Shown here piece by piece: positions 8,424 through 17,543 of a stretch of 64,000 nucleotides of DNA. A program made the position numbers and the translations under genes. Numbering within the stretch: the first letter of the stretch is position 1; each line of letters starts with the position of its first letter. Below the pieces are notes generated by a model. It saw only the letters and a program-made list of their open reading frames with translations, searched no databases and was not told the origin of the DNA. Source of the DNA: Alphaproteobacteria bacterium (GTDB lineage Bacteria; Pseudomonadota; Alphaproteobacteria; Paracaedibacterales; CAIULA01); the NCBI GenBank assembly GCA_947475175.1, contig CANJLN010000004.1:1-64000 (forward strand), given 5' to 3'.

Positions 8424-9911
8424 CTAACCGGCCTTTTCTTGAATGGTGTCATGAGTAGTATCATCCCAGAGAGGATCCATTTGCGAAGGCAAAGAAGCCG
8501 CCCAATAAGTAATACTGCCCGCCCCCATACATAGAACCATATCTCCTGGTTTTGCGATGCGTTTTAAGAGAAAGGGGAGTTCTTTTTGTTCTTCAATTTG
8601 AAACACTTGCGAAACACCCCCTTTTTGACGGACGGCTTCGGCTAAGTGGCCAGACGTCGCTCCTTCTATGGGGTCTTCTCCTGCACTAAAAACAGGGGCA
8701 ATGACAACCTGATCGCACCCAGAAAAGCAGGTGGCAAAATCATCAAATAAATGGCTTAATCGGGTGTAACGATGAGGTTGCACGACTGCAATAATGTTCC
8801 CTTTTGTTGCTTGTTTTGCTGCATCAATAACGGTTTTAATTTCAACTGGATGGTGAGCATAGTCATCAATAATGGTAACACCTCCCGTTACACCTATTTT
8901 AGTGAAACGGCGTTTAACCCCTTTGAAATTATCAAAAGCTTTTCGGATAACATCTTCACTGAGTCCTAACTCTTGGGCAATGGCTATAACAGACAAAGCG
9001 TTTTGAACGTTATGTTTGCCAACCATAGGCAGAAACAAATCTTTAATACGATGAGGTAAGGATGTAATGCTGAGAGAATTCTTTTGTATGAGGGCTTCTT
9101 GTGGCAGTGGTCTTGAGATATCAACATCAAAAGTTGTCCCTTCTTCGCCAAGACGCAAATTAAAAGCACGAACCATTGAATCAGGATGAAATCCATAAGT
9201 CATAATGCGTCTATCTGTAATCTGAGGGAGTAAGGACATAACATTTGGATGATCTGCGCATAAGATTGCAAGGCCATAAAAGGGAATATTGCCAATGAAC
9301 TTTAGAAAAGCTTTGTTTAGATTTTCTAATGTTCCGTAAAATTCCATGTGTTCTGGGTCAATATTGGTGACAATGGCAATTGTTGCGGACAATTTTGTAA
9401 AACTGCCATCTGATTCATCAGCTTCGACGGCAATCCAATCACCTGTTCCCAGACGAGCATTTGTATTGTAGGCATTAATGATGCCGCCATTGATGACTGT
9501 TGGGTCAAGGCTCGCTGCTTCTAATAATGCTGCGGCAAGAGATGTTGTTGTTGTTTTTCCATGCGTTCCAGAAATGGCAATCGACATTTTCAAACGCATA
9601 AGCTCTGCCAGCATTTCAGCACGCTGAATGACAGGGATACCATACCCACGAGCAGCTGTCACCTCTGGGTTATCGCCCTTAACAGCTGATGAAACAACTA
9701 CAACCTGCGCACCTTCTATGTTTTTGGCATCATGCCCGATGGATACGGATATGCCAATTTTCTGAAGTCTGGCTGTATTATTATTTTCCGCAACGTCGCT
9801 TCCTTTGACTTGATATCCTAAGTTATGAAGAACTTCGGCAATTCCACTCATACCAATACCTCCAATACCAATGAAGTGAAGGTGGTGTACGGTTTGAGAT
9901 GGTATACGCAT
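8424..9911 (-). CDS. murC: UDP-N-acetylmuramate--L-alanine ligase MurC
   Basis: MurC adds L-Ala to UDP-MurNAc, the first residue of the stem peptide. The 495-residue protein has the Rossmann start FIGIGGIGMSGIAEVL, the P-loop SGTHGKTTTTSLAA (about residues 113-126), NIDPEHMEFYG and DDYAHHPVEI of the Mur ligase C-domain. The C-terminal 20 residues are a charged tail. The gene follows murG by 46 bases in the same direction. Confidence 0.96.
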   Translation of the reverse strand: MRIPSQTVHHLHFIGIGGIGMSGIAEVLHNLGYQVKGSDVAENNNTARLQKIGISVSIGHDAKNIEGAQVVVVSSAVKGDNPEVTAARGYGIPVIQRAEMLAELMRLKMSIAISGTHGKTTTTSLAAALLEAASLDPTVINGGIINAYNTNARLGTGDWIAVEADESDGSFTKLSATIAIVTNIDPEHMEFYGTLENLNKAFLKFIGNIPFYGLAILCADHPNVMSLLPQITDRRIMTYGFHPDSMVRAFNLRLGEEGTTFDVDISRPLPQEALIQKNSLSITSLPHRIKDLFLPMVGKHNVQNALSVIAIAQELGLSEDVIRKAFDNFKGVKRRFTKIGVTGGVTIIDDYAHHPVEIKTVIDAAKQATKGNIIAVVQPHRYTRLSHLFDDFATCFSGCDQVVIAPVFSAGEDPIEGATSGHLAEAVRQKGGVSQVFQIEEQKELPFLLKRIAKPGDMVLCMGAGSITYWAASLPSQMDPLWDDTTHDTIQEKAG

Positions 9912-9957
9912 GGTTACAAAAACCTTAAAAAATAGAAATGAAAATGAAAAATAAGAA

Positions 9958-11070
9958 CTACACCTTTACTGTTAGCAAATCTCCTATAACTTGTGCAACA
10001 GTATTTGCAAGATTAATACTTGCGTCAGGTTCGGAAAGTTTACGCATAGCCTTAGCGGCTTTCGTTAGTTTCTCTGGGTTTGACATCAATAGGATCAGCT
10101 GTTCGGACAGTGTAGAGGGGGTAAAACTTTTTTCTCTAAACACCCAAGCTGCACCTGCATTGACAAAAACTTGTGCGTTATACCACTGATCGCCTTCTAA
10201 GGATGCAGCATAAGGAATCAAGATAGCAGGTTTTCCAACAATGGCAAGTTCTGCAACGGTAGAAGCGCCCGATCTTGCAATAACAAGGTGCGCAGACGCA
10301 TAAAGTTCATCCATGTTTTTGAAAAAAGGTTGTATTTCTACATCTAAAAGAGATTGACGATAAGCGGCTTTGGTTTGTGTGAGATATTCAGGACGGCATT
10401 GTTGTGTAATTTTTAAACGACGTTGAAGGTCAAGCGGAAGATTGGTCAACGTTTCTGGAACAACCTCTGAAAAAATCCTGGCCCCTTGACTGCCGCCTAT
10501 AATAAGCAAATGAAAAGGGTCATTTGTTTGTGATACTGAATAGGAGTGGTCTTTTAAAGCTAAGATTTCTGGGCGAACTGGGTTACCAGTGCATGTTGAA
10601 TTAGTTGAACTAACGCCTCTTGTGTCTAAAAACGATGTAGCAATACGAAAGGCTTTTTTAGAAAGAAGTCGATTTGCTCTTCCGAGAACAGCGTTTTGTT
10701 CGTGGATAACTGTTGGAATGCCAGAAAGTTGCGCTGCTAAAAGAGGAGGGAGTGAAGGGTATCCTCCAAAACCAACGACAATGGTTGGTTTGAGTTTTCG
10801 ATAAAGCCAGTAGCAATATAAGGTGTTCCAGAAAAGACTGAAATACAGCATCATTTTGCCAATAATTGGTGCGCGCCTTTTAATGGGACGAACGAAAATT
10901 TCCTCAAAGCAAGAAGCCTCATTCAAGGCTTGTCCACGGTTGTCTGTTATAAGGTAAACTTTTCTACCTTGATTCTTTAATTCCTCTCCTAAACTGAGCG
11001 CAGGAAACAGGTGTCCACCAGTTCCTCCGCTTGCTAATAAATAAATCGGTTTTTGAAAATGGCGTGTCAT
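9958..11070 (-). CDS. murG: Undecaprenyldiphospho-muramoylpentapeptide GlcNAc transferase MurG
   Basis: MurG turns lipid I into lipid II at the inner face of the cytoplasmic membrane. The 370-residue GT-B enzyme shows LLASGGTGGHLFPALSL at the N-terminus, VVGFGGYPSLPPLLAA, VIHEQNAVLGRANR and the C-terminal sugar-donor region VIARSGASTVAELAIVGKPAILIPYA. Its start overlaps the end of ftsW by four bases (ATGA type), so the two are translationally coupled. Confidence 0.96.
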   Translation of the reverse strand: MTRHFQKPIYLLASGGTGGHLFPALSLGEELKNQGRKVYLITDNRGQALNEASCFEEIFVRPIKRRAPIIGKMMLYFSLFWNTLYCYWLYRKLKPTIVVGFGGYPSLPPLLAAQLSGIPTVIHEQNAVLGRANRLLSKKAFRIATSFLDTRGVSSTNSTCTGNPVRPEILALKDHSYSVSQTNDPFHLLIIGGSQGARIFSEVVPETLTNLPLDLQRRLKITQQCRPEYLTQTKAAYRQSLLDVEIQPFFKNMDELYASAHLVIARSGASTVAELAIVGKPAILIPYAASLEGDQWYNAQVFVNAGAAWVFREKSFTPSTLSEQLILLMSNPEKLTKAAKAMRKLSEPDASINLANTVAQVIGDLLTVKV

Positions 11071-12209
11071 AAAACCTCAGTAACGCCGTGACGGCGTCTT
11101 GTCAGAGAAAGAAGCATACCCATTGCAATTCCAAGAGCAACCAAAGAGGAACCACCGTAACTGACAAAGGGCATGGTCATTCCTTTCGTTGGTATGAGAT
11201 GAAGAGCAGAGGCCATGTTGATAAACGCTTGAAGTCCAAACTGCATGGCAATTCCGGACGTCCCCATAATGACAAACAGACTAGAGTCTTGCATGGCTCG
11301 AAGGAGTGAGCGAATAACGATGAATGCAAACAATCCAACCATAGCAAGACAAAGGACAAGCCCAAATTCCTCACCAGCGACTGCAAAAACGAAATCAGCA
11401 TGCGCATCTGGTACGTTTTTTTTGATAATGCCTTCGCCAGGACCCCGGCCAAATAGACCCCCATTCATAAACGCTTCTAGGGATTGGTTGACTTGATAAA
11501 GATCGTGCTTTGGGTCACCTGACGTTGGGTCAAAAAACTGATCAATACGTCTGGCAACGTGAGGGAATAAGAAATATGCCCCACAAAAACCTGAGACGCC
11601 CAAACCACCTAAAATAACCATCCATATGATGGGCATGCCTGCGATAAACAGTTGACCAATCCAAGTTGATACGACCACCAAAGTCATTCCTAAATCCGGT
11701 TGTAGAAGAAGTAATAACACAAGAATGGAGAGTAAAATAAAGGATATCAGCAAGCCAGGGAATTGAAAATCTCGGTATTTTTCAGCTAACATCCATGCAA
11801 CCATAATAGCGAAAGCTGGTTTTATGAATTCTGAAGCTTGAATAGATGTCCCAGCAATCATAACCCATCGCCGAGCTCCTTTGATTTCAGCGCCGTTAAA
11901 CAATGTAATAACAAGCAAAATGACGCCGACTAGGTAAATGAGAGAGGCAAATCTTCGGACTTGTTGAGGAGAGAGAAGAGAAACACTAATCATTAAAACA
12001 AGGGCAGGGGGCACCATAATCATATGGCGTTTCACAAAGAAAAACGTTCCCAAATTAAGACGGTCAGCAACAGGTGGGCTTGCGGCAAAACTGAGCAGGA
12101 CTCCAAGTGCTACGATAATGAGGATAGCACCCAGGCTCCAACGGTCAACAGTCCACCACCATCTTCCAAGAACACTTGTATCACGACGGGAAAAAGGTGC
12201 CGTGCTCAT
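11067..12209 (-). CDS. ftsW: Septal peptidoglycan polymerase FtsW (SEDS family)
   Basis: FtsW is the SEDS glycosyltransferase that polymerises lipid II at the septum with FtsI. The 380-residue protein has about ten membrane segments, the signature GRGPGEGIIKKNVPDAHADF (residues ~275-295), the FAVAGEEFG motif, and TKGMTMPFVSYGGSS near the end. It overlaps murD upstream and murG downstream by four bases each. Confidence 0.95.
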   Translation of the reverse strand: MSTAPFSRRDTSVLGRWWWTVDRWSLGAILIIVALGVLLSFAASPPVADRLNLGTFFFVKRHMIMVPPALVLMISVSLLSPQQVRRFASLIYLVGVILLVITLFNGAEIKGARRWVMIAGTSIQASEFIKPAFAIMVAWMLAEKYRDFQFPGLLISFILLSILVLLLLLQPDLGMTLVVVSTWIGQLFIAGMPIIWMVILGGLGVSGFCGAYFLFPHVARRIDQFFDPTSGDPKHDLYQVNQSLEAFMNGGLFGRGPGEGIIKKNVPDAHADFVFAVAGEEFGLVLCLAMVGLFAFIVIRSLLRAMQDSSLFVIMGTSGIAMQFGLQAFINMASALHLIPTKGMTMPFVSYGGSSLVALGIAMGMLLSLTRRRHGVTEVL

Positions 12210-13540
12210 AAAAGACTCCTGACTAGGTTGCGGAATACTTCTCCGCGATGTTCAAAATCTTTAAACTGGTCAAAGCTAGCACAAGCCGGAGAAAAAAGTA
12301 TCACAGCTTGTTTGGAATTATCTTTTTGAGCCATATCAAACGCTCTTTCTACTGCTGTGTTTAAGTCACCACATTTTGAATAAGATGCTTTTGAGTCCAA
12401 TGTTTTTGGAAAATCAGCTTCTGCTTCACCAATAAGAAAAGCGTGCTTAATTTTTGAGAAGTAGGGGATTAAAGGAGTAATACCATTGCTTTTAGGTCGC
12501 CCTCCTGCAATCCAATAAATAGAAGCATCTTGGTAGGTATCTAAGGCTTTTGCTGTGGCATCAGCATTTGTTGCTTTGCTGTCATTGACAAAGAGAATAT
12601 TGTTATTTTCACTAACAATCTCTAAACGATGAGCAAGGCCGGGAAACGTGACCATCGCGTTTTGAATGCTATGAGTTGATAACCCATGAAGGCGCATCGT
12701 TGCATAAGCAATGGCTGCGTTTTGATGGTTGTGTTTCCCTTTAAGAGTTGGGATGAAGTTTAAATCAATAGCAGGAGAGCCGCCGTCAAACAAAGTTCCT
12801 TGTGATACCCATATGTCTGCAGGTCCTCGGGTCAAGCCCGAGGATGACAGAGAGGTGTTCGAGGATGACAGAGGAGAAACAGACACACTTAAGGTTTGAA
12901 TTTGTTTGCTTATCTGTTCATAGACTTTCAGAGAATAGGAATCATCGATGCCGATGGTGGCTTTTTGACATCCTTCAAAAATTCTCATTTTGGCTTTCAC
13001 GTAACCATCCATTGATCCATGACGTTCTAGATGATCTTCCGAAATATTGAGCCAGGCAGCAATGTTCAAATTGAGAGAAGAGGAGAATTCTAACTGATAA
13101 GAAGAAAGTTCTAAAACATAAGTGCTGCTGCTTCTCAGTTGAGGTAGAGATAAGGCTGGTATCCCAATATTTCCCCCAACTTCCACGTCTTTTTTGTTTG
13201 CTTTCAAAATGTGACCGATCAAAGCGGTTGTTGTTGATTTCCCATTGGTACCAGTAATACCAATAAAAGCGGCTTTGTCTTGAGATTGTCGGAGAAGATT
13301 AATATCGCTGAGGATGGGGATATTTCTTGATAAAGCTTCGGCGGTGATTGCATGTGGTTTCGGCAGGCTATAAGGAATACCAGGGCTTTGAATGACAGCC
13401 GTAATTTCATCCCAAGGTATAGTATTAGAATCTTCCCCCTTTTTGGGATCATCATCGCAAGTGATTACTTTTTCATTTCTGTCTTGCAACCATATTGTTG
13501 CTGCTTGACCAGAGCGTCCCATTCCTAAGATTAAGTACAT
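12206..13540 (-). CDS. murD: UDP-N-acetylmuramoylalanine--D-glutamate ligase MurD, with inserted repeat
   Basis: MurD adds D-Glu to UDP-MurNAc-L-Ala. The 444-residue protein shows ILGMGRSGQAA, the P-loop ITGTNGKSTTTALIGH, NISEDHLERHG, FPGLAHRLEIV and NDSKATNADAT. Between the middle domain and the WVSQGTLFDGG strand lies a Ser-rich block SSSNTSLSSSGLTRGP (about residues 222-239). It is the translation of a REP-like palindrome and is not part of the family fold. The frame is kept, so the gene is probably still functional with an extended surface loop. It sits 12 bases after mraY. Confidence 0.94.
   Translation of the reverse strand: MYLILGMGRSGQAATIWLQDRNEKVITCDDDPKKGEDSNTIPWDEITAVIQSPGIPYSLPKPHAITAEALSRNIPILSDINLLRQSQDKAAFIGITGTNGKSTTTALIGHILKANKKDVEVGGNIGIPALSLPQLRSSSTYVLELSSYQLEFSSSLNLNIAAWLNISEDHLERHGSMDGYVKAKMRIFEGCQKATIGIDDSYSLKVYEQISKQIQTLSVSVSPLSSSNTSLSSSGLTRGPADIWVSQGTLFDGGSPAIDLNFIPTLKGKHNHQNAAIAYATMRLHGLSTHSIQNAMVTFPGLAHRLEIVSENNNILFVNDSKATNADATAKALDTYQDASIYWIAGGRPKSNGITPLIPYFSKIKHAFLIGEAEADFPKTLDSKASYSKCGDLNTAVERAFDMAQKDNSKQAVILFSPACASFDQFKDFEHRGEVFRNLVRSLL
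12822..12870 (-). repeat. REP-like palindrome inserted in frame in murD
   Basis: GGTCCTCGG-GTCAAGC-CCGAGGATGAC (12822-12847) is followed by a second partial unit GTTCGAGGATGACAGAGG, the same pattern as intergenic copies at 4514 and 21997. It resembles the protein-coding palindromic repeats (RPEs) known in Rickettsia genes in behaviour, not in sequence. Confidence 0.8.
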
Positions 13541-13552
13541 TGTGACACAAAC

Positions 13553-14641
13553 CTAGCGTAATTTGAGTGTGGATAGTCCAACAAGGGCAAGGATACTGGC
13601 AATAATCCAAAAACGGATCACAACGGTTGGTTCAGCCCAACCTTTCTTTTCAAAATGATGATGAATAGGGGCCATCAGGAATATCCGCTTTCCAGTTAAT
13701 TTAAAGTATCCAACTTGTAAGATCACAGATACTGCTTCTAACACAAAGAGTCCACCAACAATTGCTAAAACAATTTCGTGTTTGGTAATAACCGCAACAG
13801 TCCCAAGTGCTCCACCGGCAGCTAAAGACCCAGTATCCCCCATAAAAACTTTGGCTGGAGGAGCATTGAACCATAAAAAGCCAAGACCAGCTCCAATAAG
13901 GGCTCCTAAAAAGATGGTTAATTCGCCGGTGTTAGCTACATGATGAATCTGTAGGTAGTTAGAGAAAATGGTGTTTCCAACCAAATAACTAATTAAGCAA
14001 AAGCAGGCAGCGGCAATCATGACGGGTACGATTGCCAAACCATCTAGGCCGTCCGTTAAGTTAACAGCGTTAGAAGAGCCGACAATAACCAGGATGGCCC
14101 AGATATAGTACCAGTAGCTTAAATTCAAAACAAAATCTTTAAAGAACGGAAAAGTGACACTGTAGCTTAGTGTATCTGCATTGTAATGAGTGATAAAGTA
14201 CGTTGCTACTAAAGAGAGGGTAATTTGTCCCAAAAGCTTAATACGTGCCGACATTCCTTTGTGGCTTCTTTTGGTGAGTTTGAGAAAATCATCATAAGCT
14301 CCTAAAAGCCCAAATCCAAAAGTCACAACTAAAACAATCCAAATGAGCGGATTTGACCAGTCTGTCCATAAAATTGTACTAAGACCAATCGCAAGCAAAA
14401 TAAGGCATCCCCCCATGGTTGGGGTTCCCTTTTTTGTTAGCAAATGACTTTCTGGTCCATCTGTTCTGATGGGCTGCCCTTCGCCTTGTTTCTTTTTTAA
14501 CCATCGAATAATAGGCTTACCACATAAAAAACTAAGAACAAGAGCAGTCATAACTGCTCCTCCTGTTCTAAAGGTGATATACCGAAAAAGATTAAAAAAG
14601 GAAATTTGGTCTGATAAGGGATAGAGCAGATAATATAACAT
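13553..14641 (-). CDS. mraY: Phospho-N-acetylmuramoyl-pentapeptide transferase MraY
   Basis: MraY makes lipid I from UDP-MurNAc-pentapeptide and undecaprenyl phosphate in the cytoplasmic membrane. The 362-residue protein has about ten membrane segments, GTPTMGG, the catalytic DD in [42 protein letters not shown] and the MraY-specific [13 protein letters not shown]. Length matches the family. It follows murF by six bases. Confidence 0.97.
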   Translation of the reverse strand: MLYYLLYPLSDQISFFNLFRYITFRTGGAVMTALVLSFLCGKPIIRWLKKKQGEGQPIRTDGPESHLLTKKGTPTMGGCLILLAIGLSTILWTDWSNPLIWIVLVVTFGFGLLGAYDDFLKLTKRSHKGMSARIKLLGQITLSLVATYFITHYNADTLSYSVTFPFFKDFVLNLSYWYYIWAILVIVGSSNAVNLTDGLDGLAIVPVMIAAACFCLISYLVGNTIFSNYLQIHHVANTGELTIFLGALIGAGLGFLWFNAPPAKVFMGDTGSLAAGGALGTVAVITKHEIVLAIVGGLFVLEAVSVILQVGYFKLTGKRIFLMAPIHHHFEKKGWAEPTVVIRFWIIASILALVGLSTLKLR

Positions 14642-14647
14642 AAATAG

Positions 14648-16051
14648 TTATGCAGCCACCGTAGAAGGTTGAGATAAAAGAGAGTCGACAACTTTGCTTA
14701 CTTTGCTCCCATGAGATCCTTTTACAAATACGATATCACCGTCTTGAATATGAGAGATGACATGAGAAACTAACGCATCTGCTGTGAGCTCGAATTTTCC
14801 TTGTAGATTCTGAGGAAGAATATCAAACAAGGGCTCCATTCCACTTCCTGTTGCAAATACAGTATCGACGCCGGCCGCCACAATTGCTGGTTCTAACCCT
14901 TTGTGATAATCAGCTGATTTATAGCCAAGTTCTAACATTTCCCCTAAAACAGCGATTTTTCTACCTTTTGTTTCGAGAGATCCAAGAACACTTAAGCCTG
15001 CTTTCATTGAAGTCGGATTCGCATTATAGGCATCGTCGATCAGGGTAAATGTGCCGCCATTTGTAAGTTTTAGAGTATGTTGTAGTCCGCGGCCTTTGAT
15101 AGGTTGAAGAGTAGATAATGCCGTTGCGGCTTTATCTACTGATAAACCCAAAGCATCGATACACGTCAAAATAATCAAACTGTTTATAGCATAATGTTCG
15201 CCCTGAAAGGGTAATGTATAGCGTATCTCTTTTCCTTTAATCTCAGCGACTATTGAAGCCCCATTTGGGTTAACTTCATAAGAAAGCAGTCTTGTGTCTG
15301 CTCCTTGATTTTTGCCAACGCCATAAACATGAGCAGCGCCTTTTGTTCGTGCAGCTTTGGCTAAAGTGTCAAATTGAGGAATATCATAATTGATGATGGC
15401 AGTGCCGCCCGTTTTTAATCCTGAAAAGATCTCAGATTTTTCTGTTGTAATTGCTTCTAACGAACCAAGACGTCCGATGTGCGCTTCTGTGATTGTTGTG
15501 ATAATGGCTATATCAGGATTTACCATTTTTGTTAAAGGAGCAATCTCACCTGGGGAATTTGTCCCAAGTTCAAAGACGCCGTATTGTGTGGTTTTATCAA
15601 GAGAGGTAAGACTTAAAGGAGCTCCCCATTGATTGTTAAAGCTTGCTGGCGAAGAAACAGTTTTTCCAAAATGACCTAAGATTTGGCGTAACCATTCTTT
15701 TGTTGTTGTTTTGCCCGAGCTTCCTGTTATGGCAATAATTTCAGCTGTACTTTTTGCGCGGGCATATGTGCCCAAAGCTGTAAGAGCTTGAAGTGTATCA
15801 TCAACTAGGAAATAGGTGTGGCAATTCAGGCTTAAATCGAGGGGATCACTTATAATAACAGCAGAAGCACCTTTTTCAAGAGCATCGTTGACGTAATCAT
15901 GTCCATCAAGAGATTCACCCTTTATAGCAATATAAATCTCGCCTTTTTTAAGAGTTCGAGAATCTATAGAAATACCCGTTGCTTCGAAATCTGAATCTAT
16001 TGCAATAAGTCCTAAAGCTTGCGTGATATCTCTTGCTGTCCATAGTGACAT
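14648..16051 (-). CDS. murF: UDP-MurNAc-tripeptide--D-Ala-D-Ala ligase MurF
   Basis: MurF adds the D-Ala-D-Ala dipeptide made by Ddl to complete the pentapeptide. The 467-residue protein shows GISIDSRTLKKGEIYIAIKG at the N-terminus, the P-loop ITGSSGKTTTKEWL (about 108-121), ITTITEAHIGRLGS and IDDAYNANPTSMKAGL. Its end has VFVKGSHGSKVSKVV. It follows murE by 19 bases. Confidence 0.96.
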   Translation of the reverse strand: MSLWTARDITQALGLIAIDSDFEATGISIDSRTLKKGEIYIAIKGESLDGHDYVNDALEKGASAVIISDPLDLSLNCHTYFLVDDTLQALTALGTYARAKSTAEIIAITGSSGKTTTKEWLRQILGHFGKTVSSPASFNNQWGAPLSLTSLDKTTQYGVFELGTNSPGEIAPLTKMVNPDIAIITTITEAHIGRLGSLEAITTEKSEIFSGLKTGGTAIINYDIPQFDTLAKAARTKGAAHVYGVGKNQGADTRLLSYEVNPNGASIVAEIKGKEIRYTLPFQGEHYAINSLIILTCIDALGLSVDKAATALSTLQPIKGRGLQHTLKLTNGGTFTLIDDAYNANPTSMKAGLSVLGSLETKGRKIAVLGEMLELGYKSADYHKGLEPAIVAAGVDTVFATGSGMEPLFDILPQNLQGKFELTADALVSHVISHIQDGDIVFVKGSHGSKVSKVVDSLLSQPSTVAA

Positions 16052-16070
16052 GAGGCTACTCCTACTACCG

Positions 16071-17543
16071 TTATATATGTTTTAACACTTCATCTTGGTC
16101 GCTAAAGGGGAGAATTATATCGCCAACAATTTGACCACTCTCATGACCTTTGCCTGCAATCAACAATACATCATCTTCTTTTAATCCTGCAATTGCTACT
16201 GCAATTGCTTCTCCACGACTACCAACTTCTTTAGCCGTCGTGCAGGCCTCGAGAATCATTTGACGGATGATAGCAGGTTCTTCAAAGCGAGGATTATCAT
16301 CTGTCACGATAACTTTGTCAGCGAATTTTTCAGCAATTTGCCCCATCAACGGTCTTTTTACAGCATCACGATTCCCACCACAACCAAAGACAACCCATAA
16401 ATTTCCCTTAGTGTGAGGTCTTAGATTTTTTAAGGCACATTCAAGTGCATCAGGTGTGTGAGCAAAGTCGACAAAGATGGGCGCGTTATTTTTAAAGCCA
16501 ACGAATTCCATGCGGCCTTTTATGCTTTTAATTGAAGAAATGTTTTCTACAAGAATATCTTTTGTAAGTCCGGTTGAAAGCCCAAGAGCCATAGCACACA
16601 AAAGATTTTCTAACTGAAACTGCCCAGCCAAATTGAGACGTTGTTTTAAAAACGACTCTCCTTGAATGACAAGGTCAAATTCAACCCCATGTCCTATTTG
16701 CTGGATATTTTTCGCATATAAATCAGCTTTTTCTGTTAATCCATAGGTAAGAACTTTTTGTTTACGTTCAATACAAAGGGAGTGAAGTCTTTCAAAATAA
16801 GATGAGTCTGCATTGAGAACGGCTGTTTTTCCAACAGGAAGAATTTCCGTAAAAAGCTTTGCTTTGGCTTTAAAGTATTCTTCCATGGTTGGGTGATAAT
16901 CAAGATGGTCTTGAGTCAGGTTGGTAAATGCAGCGGCTTCTATCTCTGCTCCATGATGACGGTATTGATCTAATCCGTGGCTAGAAGCTTCGATGGCTAA
17001 ATGATTTATGTCTTCCGCTTTGAGCGCATTTAACGCTTGATGAAATTCAACAGGCCCCAAACTTGTTAGATTGGGTAAGTTGAGTTTTATTTTTTTTTGT
17101 AAATCCGGAGAGAGCGTTAACCCCAGAGTGCCCAAAGCCGCTGCTTTTAAGTGAGTTAGATTCCAAAACTGAAACAGCATATTTACAGTGGAACTTTTTC
17201 CGTTTGTTCCGGTGACTGCAACGATAGTTTTCGGTTGTTGATTGTGGTAAAGAGCACTGACCATTTTTGAAAAGACCAAGCGGGGCGTAGGAGAGGGGAT
17301 AAAAGACACCTCTTTATACTCTTGTTTTAACCGAGAACAGATAAGCTCTTCTGCGACAACAATTTTAGCACCTGCTCTGATGGCGTCATTAACATGCGCA
17401 AGAGTTTGTTTGTTAGGAATGGCTACGAATAAATCACCTGGCTTTATGAGCCTGGAATCACAAACAACGGAAAAAGAAGAATCAAGCCCAGCTATCAAAG
17501 ATGTTTCAATGTCAGCTGCTTTTAATAAATTAATCGTCTGCAT
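16071..17543 (-). CDS. murE: UDP-MurNAc-tripeptide synthetase MurE (meso-diaminopimelate type)
   Basis: MurE adds the third stem residue. The P-loop is VTGTNGKSSTVNMLF, followed by NLTSLGPVEFHQ and NLTQDHLDYH. The DNPR motif in VTDDNPRFEEP (about residue 405) marks enzymes that use meso-diaminopimelate. The start is chosen at ATG 17543 (MQTINLLKAADI, 490 residues), which overlaps the end of ftsI by 14 bases. A frame to 17579 would add 12 residues with no support. Confidence 0.95.
   Translation of the reverse strand: MQTINLLKAADIETSLIAGLDSSFSVVCDSRLIKPGDLFVAIPNKQTLAHVNDAIRAGAKIVVAEELICSRLKQEYKEVSFIPSPTPRLVFSKMVSALYHNQQPKTIVAVTGTNGKSSTVNMLFQFWNLTHLKAAALGTLGLTLSPDLQKKIKLNLPNLTSLGPVEFHQALNALKAEDINHLAIEASSHGLDQYRHHGAEIEAAAFTNLTQDHLDYHPTMEEYFKAKAKLFTEILPVGKTAVLNADSSYFERLHSLCIERKQKVLTYGLTEKADLYAKNIQQIGHGVEFDLVIQGESFLKQRLNLAGQFQLENLLCAMALGLSTGLTKDILVENISSIKSIKGRMEFVGFKNNAPIFVDFAHTPDALECALKNLRPHTKGNLWVVFGCGGNRDAVKRPLMGQIAEKFADKVIVTDDNPRFEEPAIIRQMILEACTTAKEVGSRGEAIAVAIAGLKEDDVLLIAGKGHESGQIVGDIILPFSDQDEVLKHI

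Noticed and set aside
12024-12329. Plus-strand ORF opposite ftsW and murD
   Set aside because: It is a shadow of well-supported genes on the other strand.
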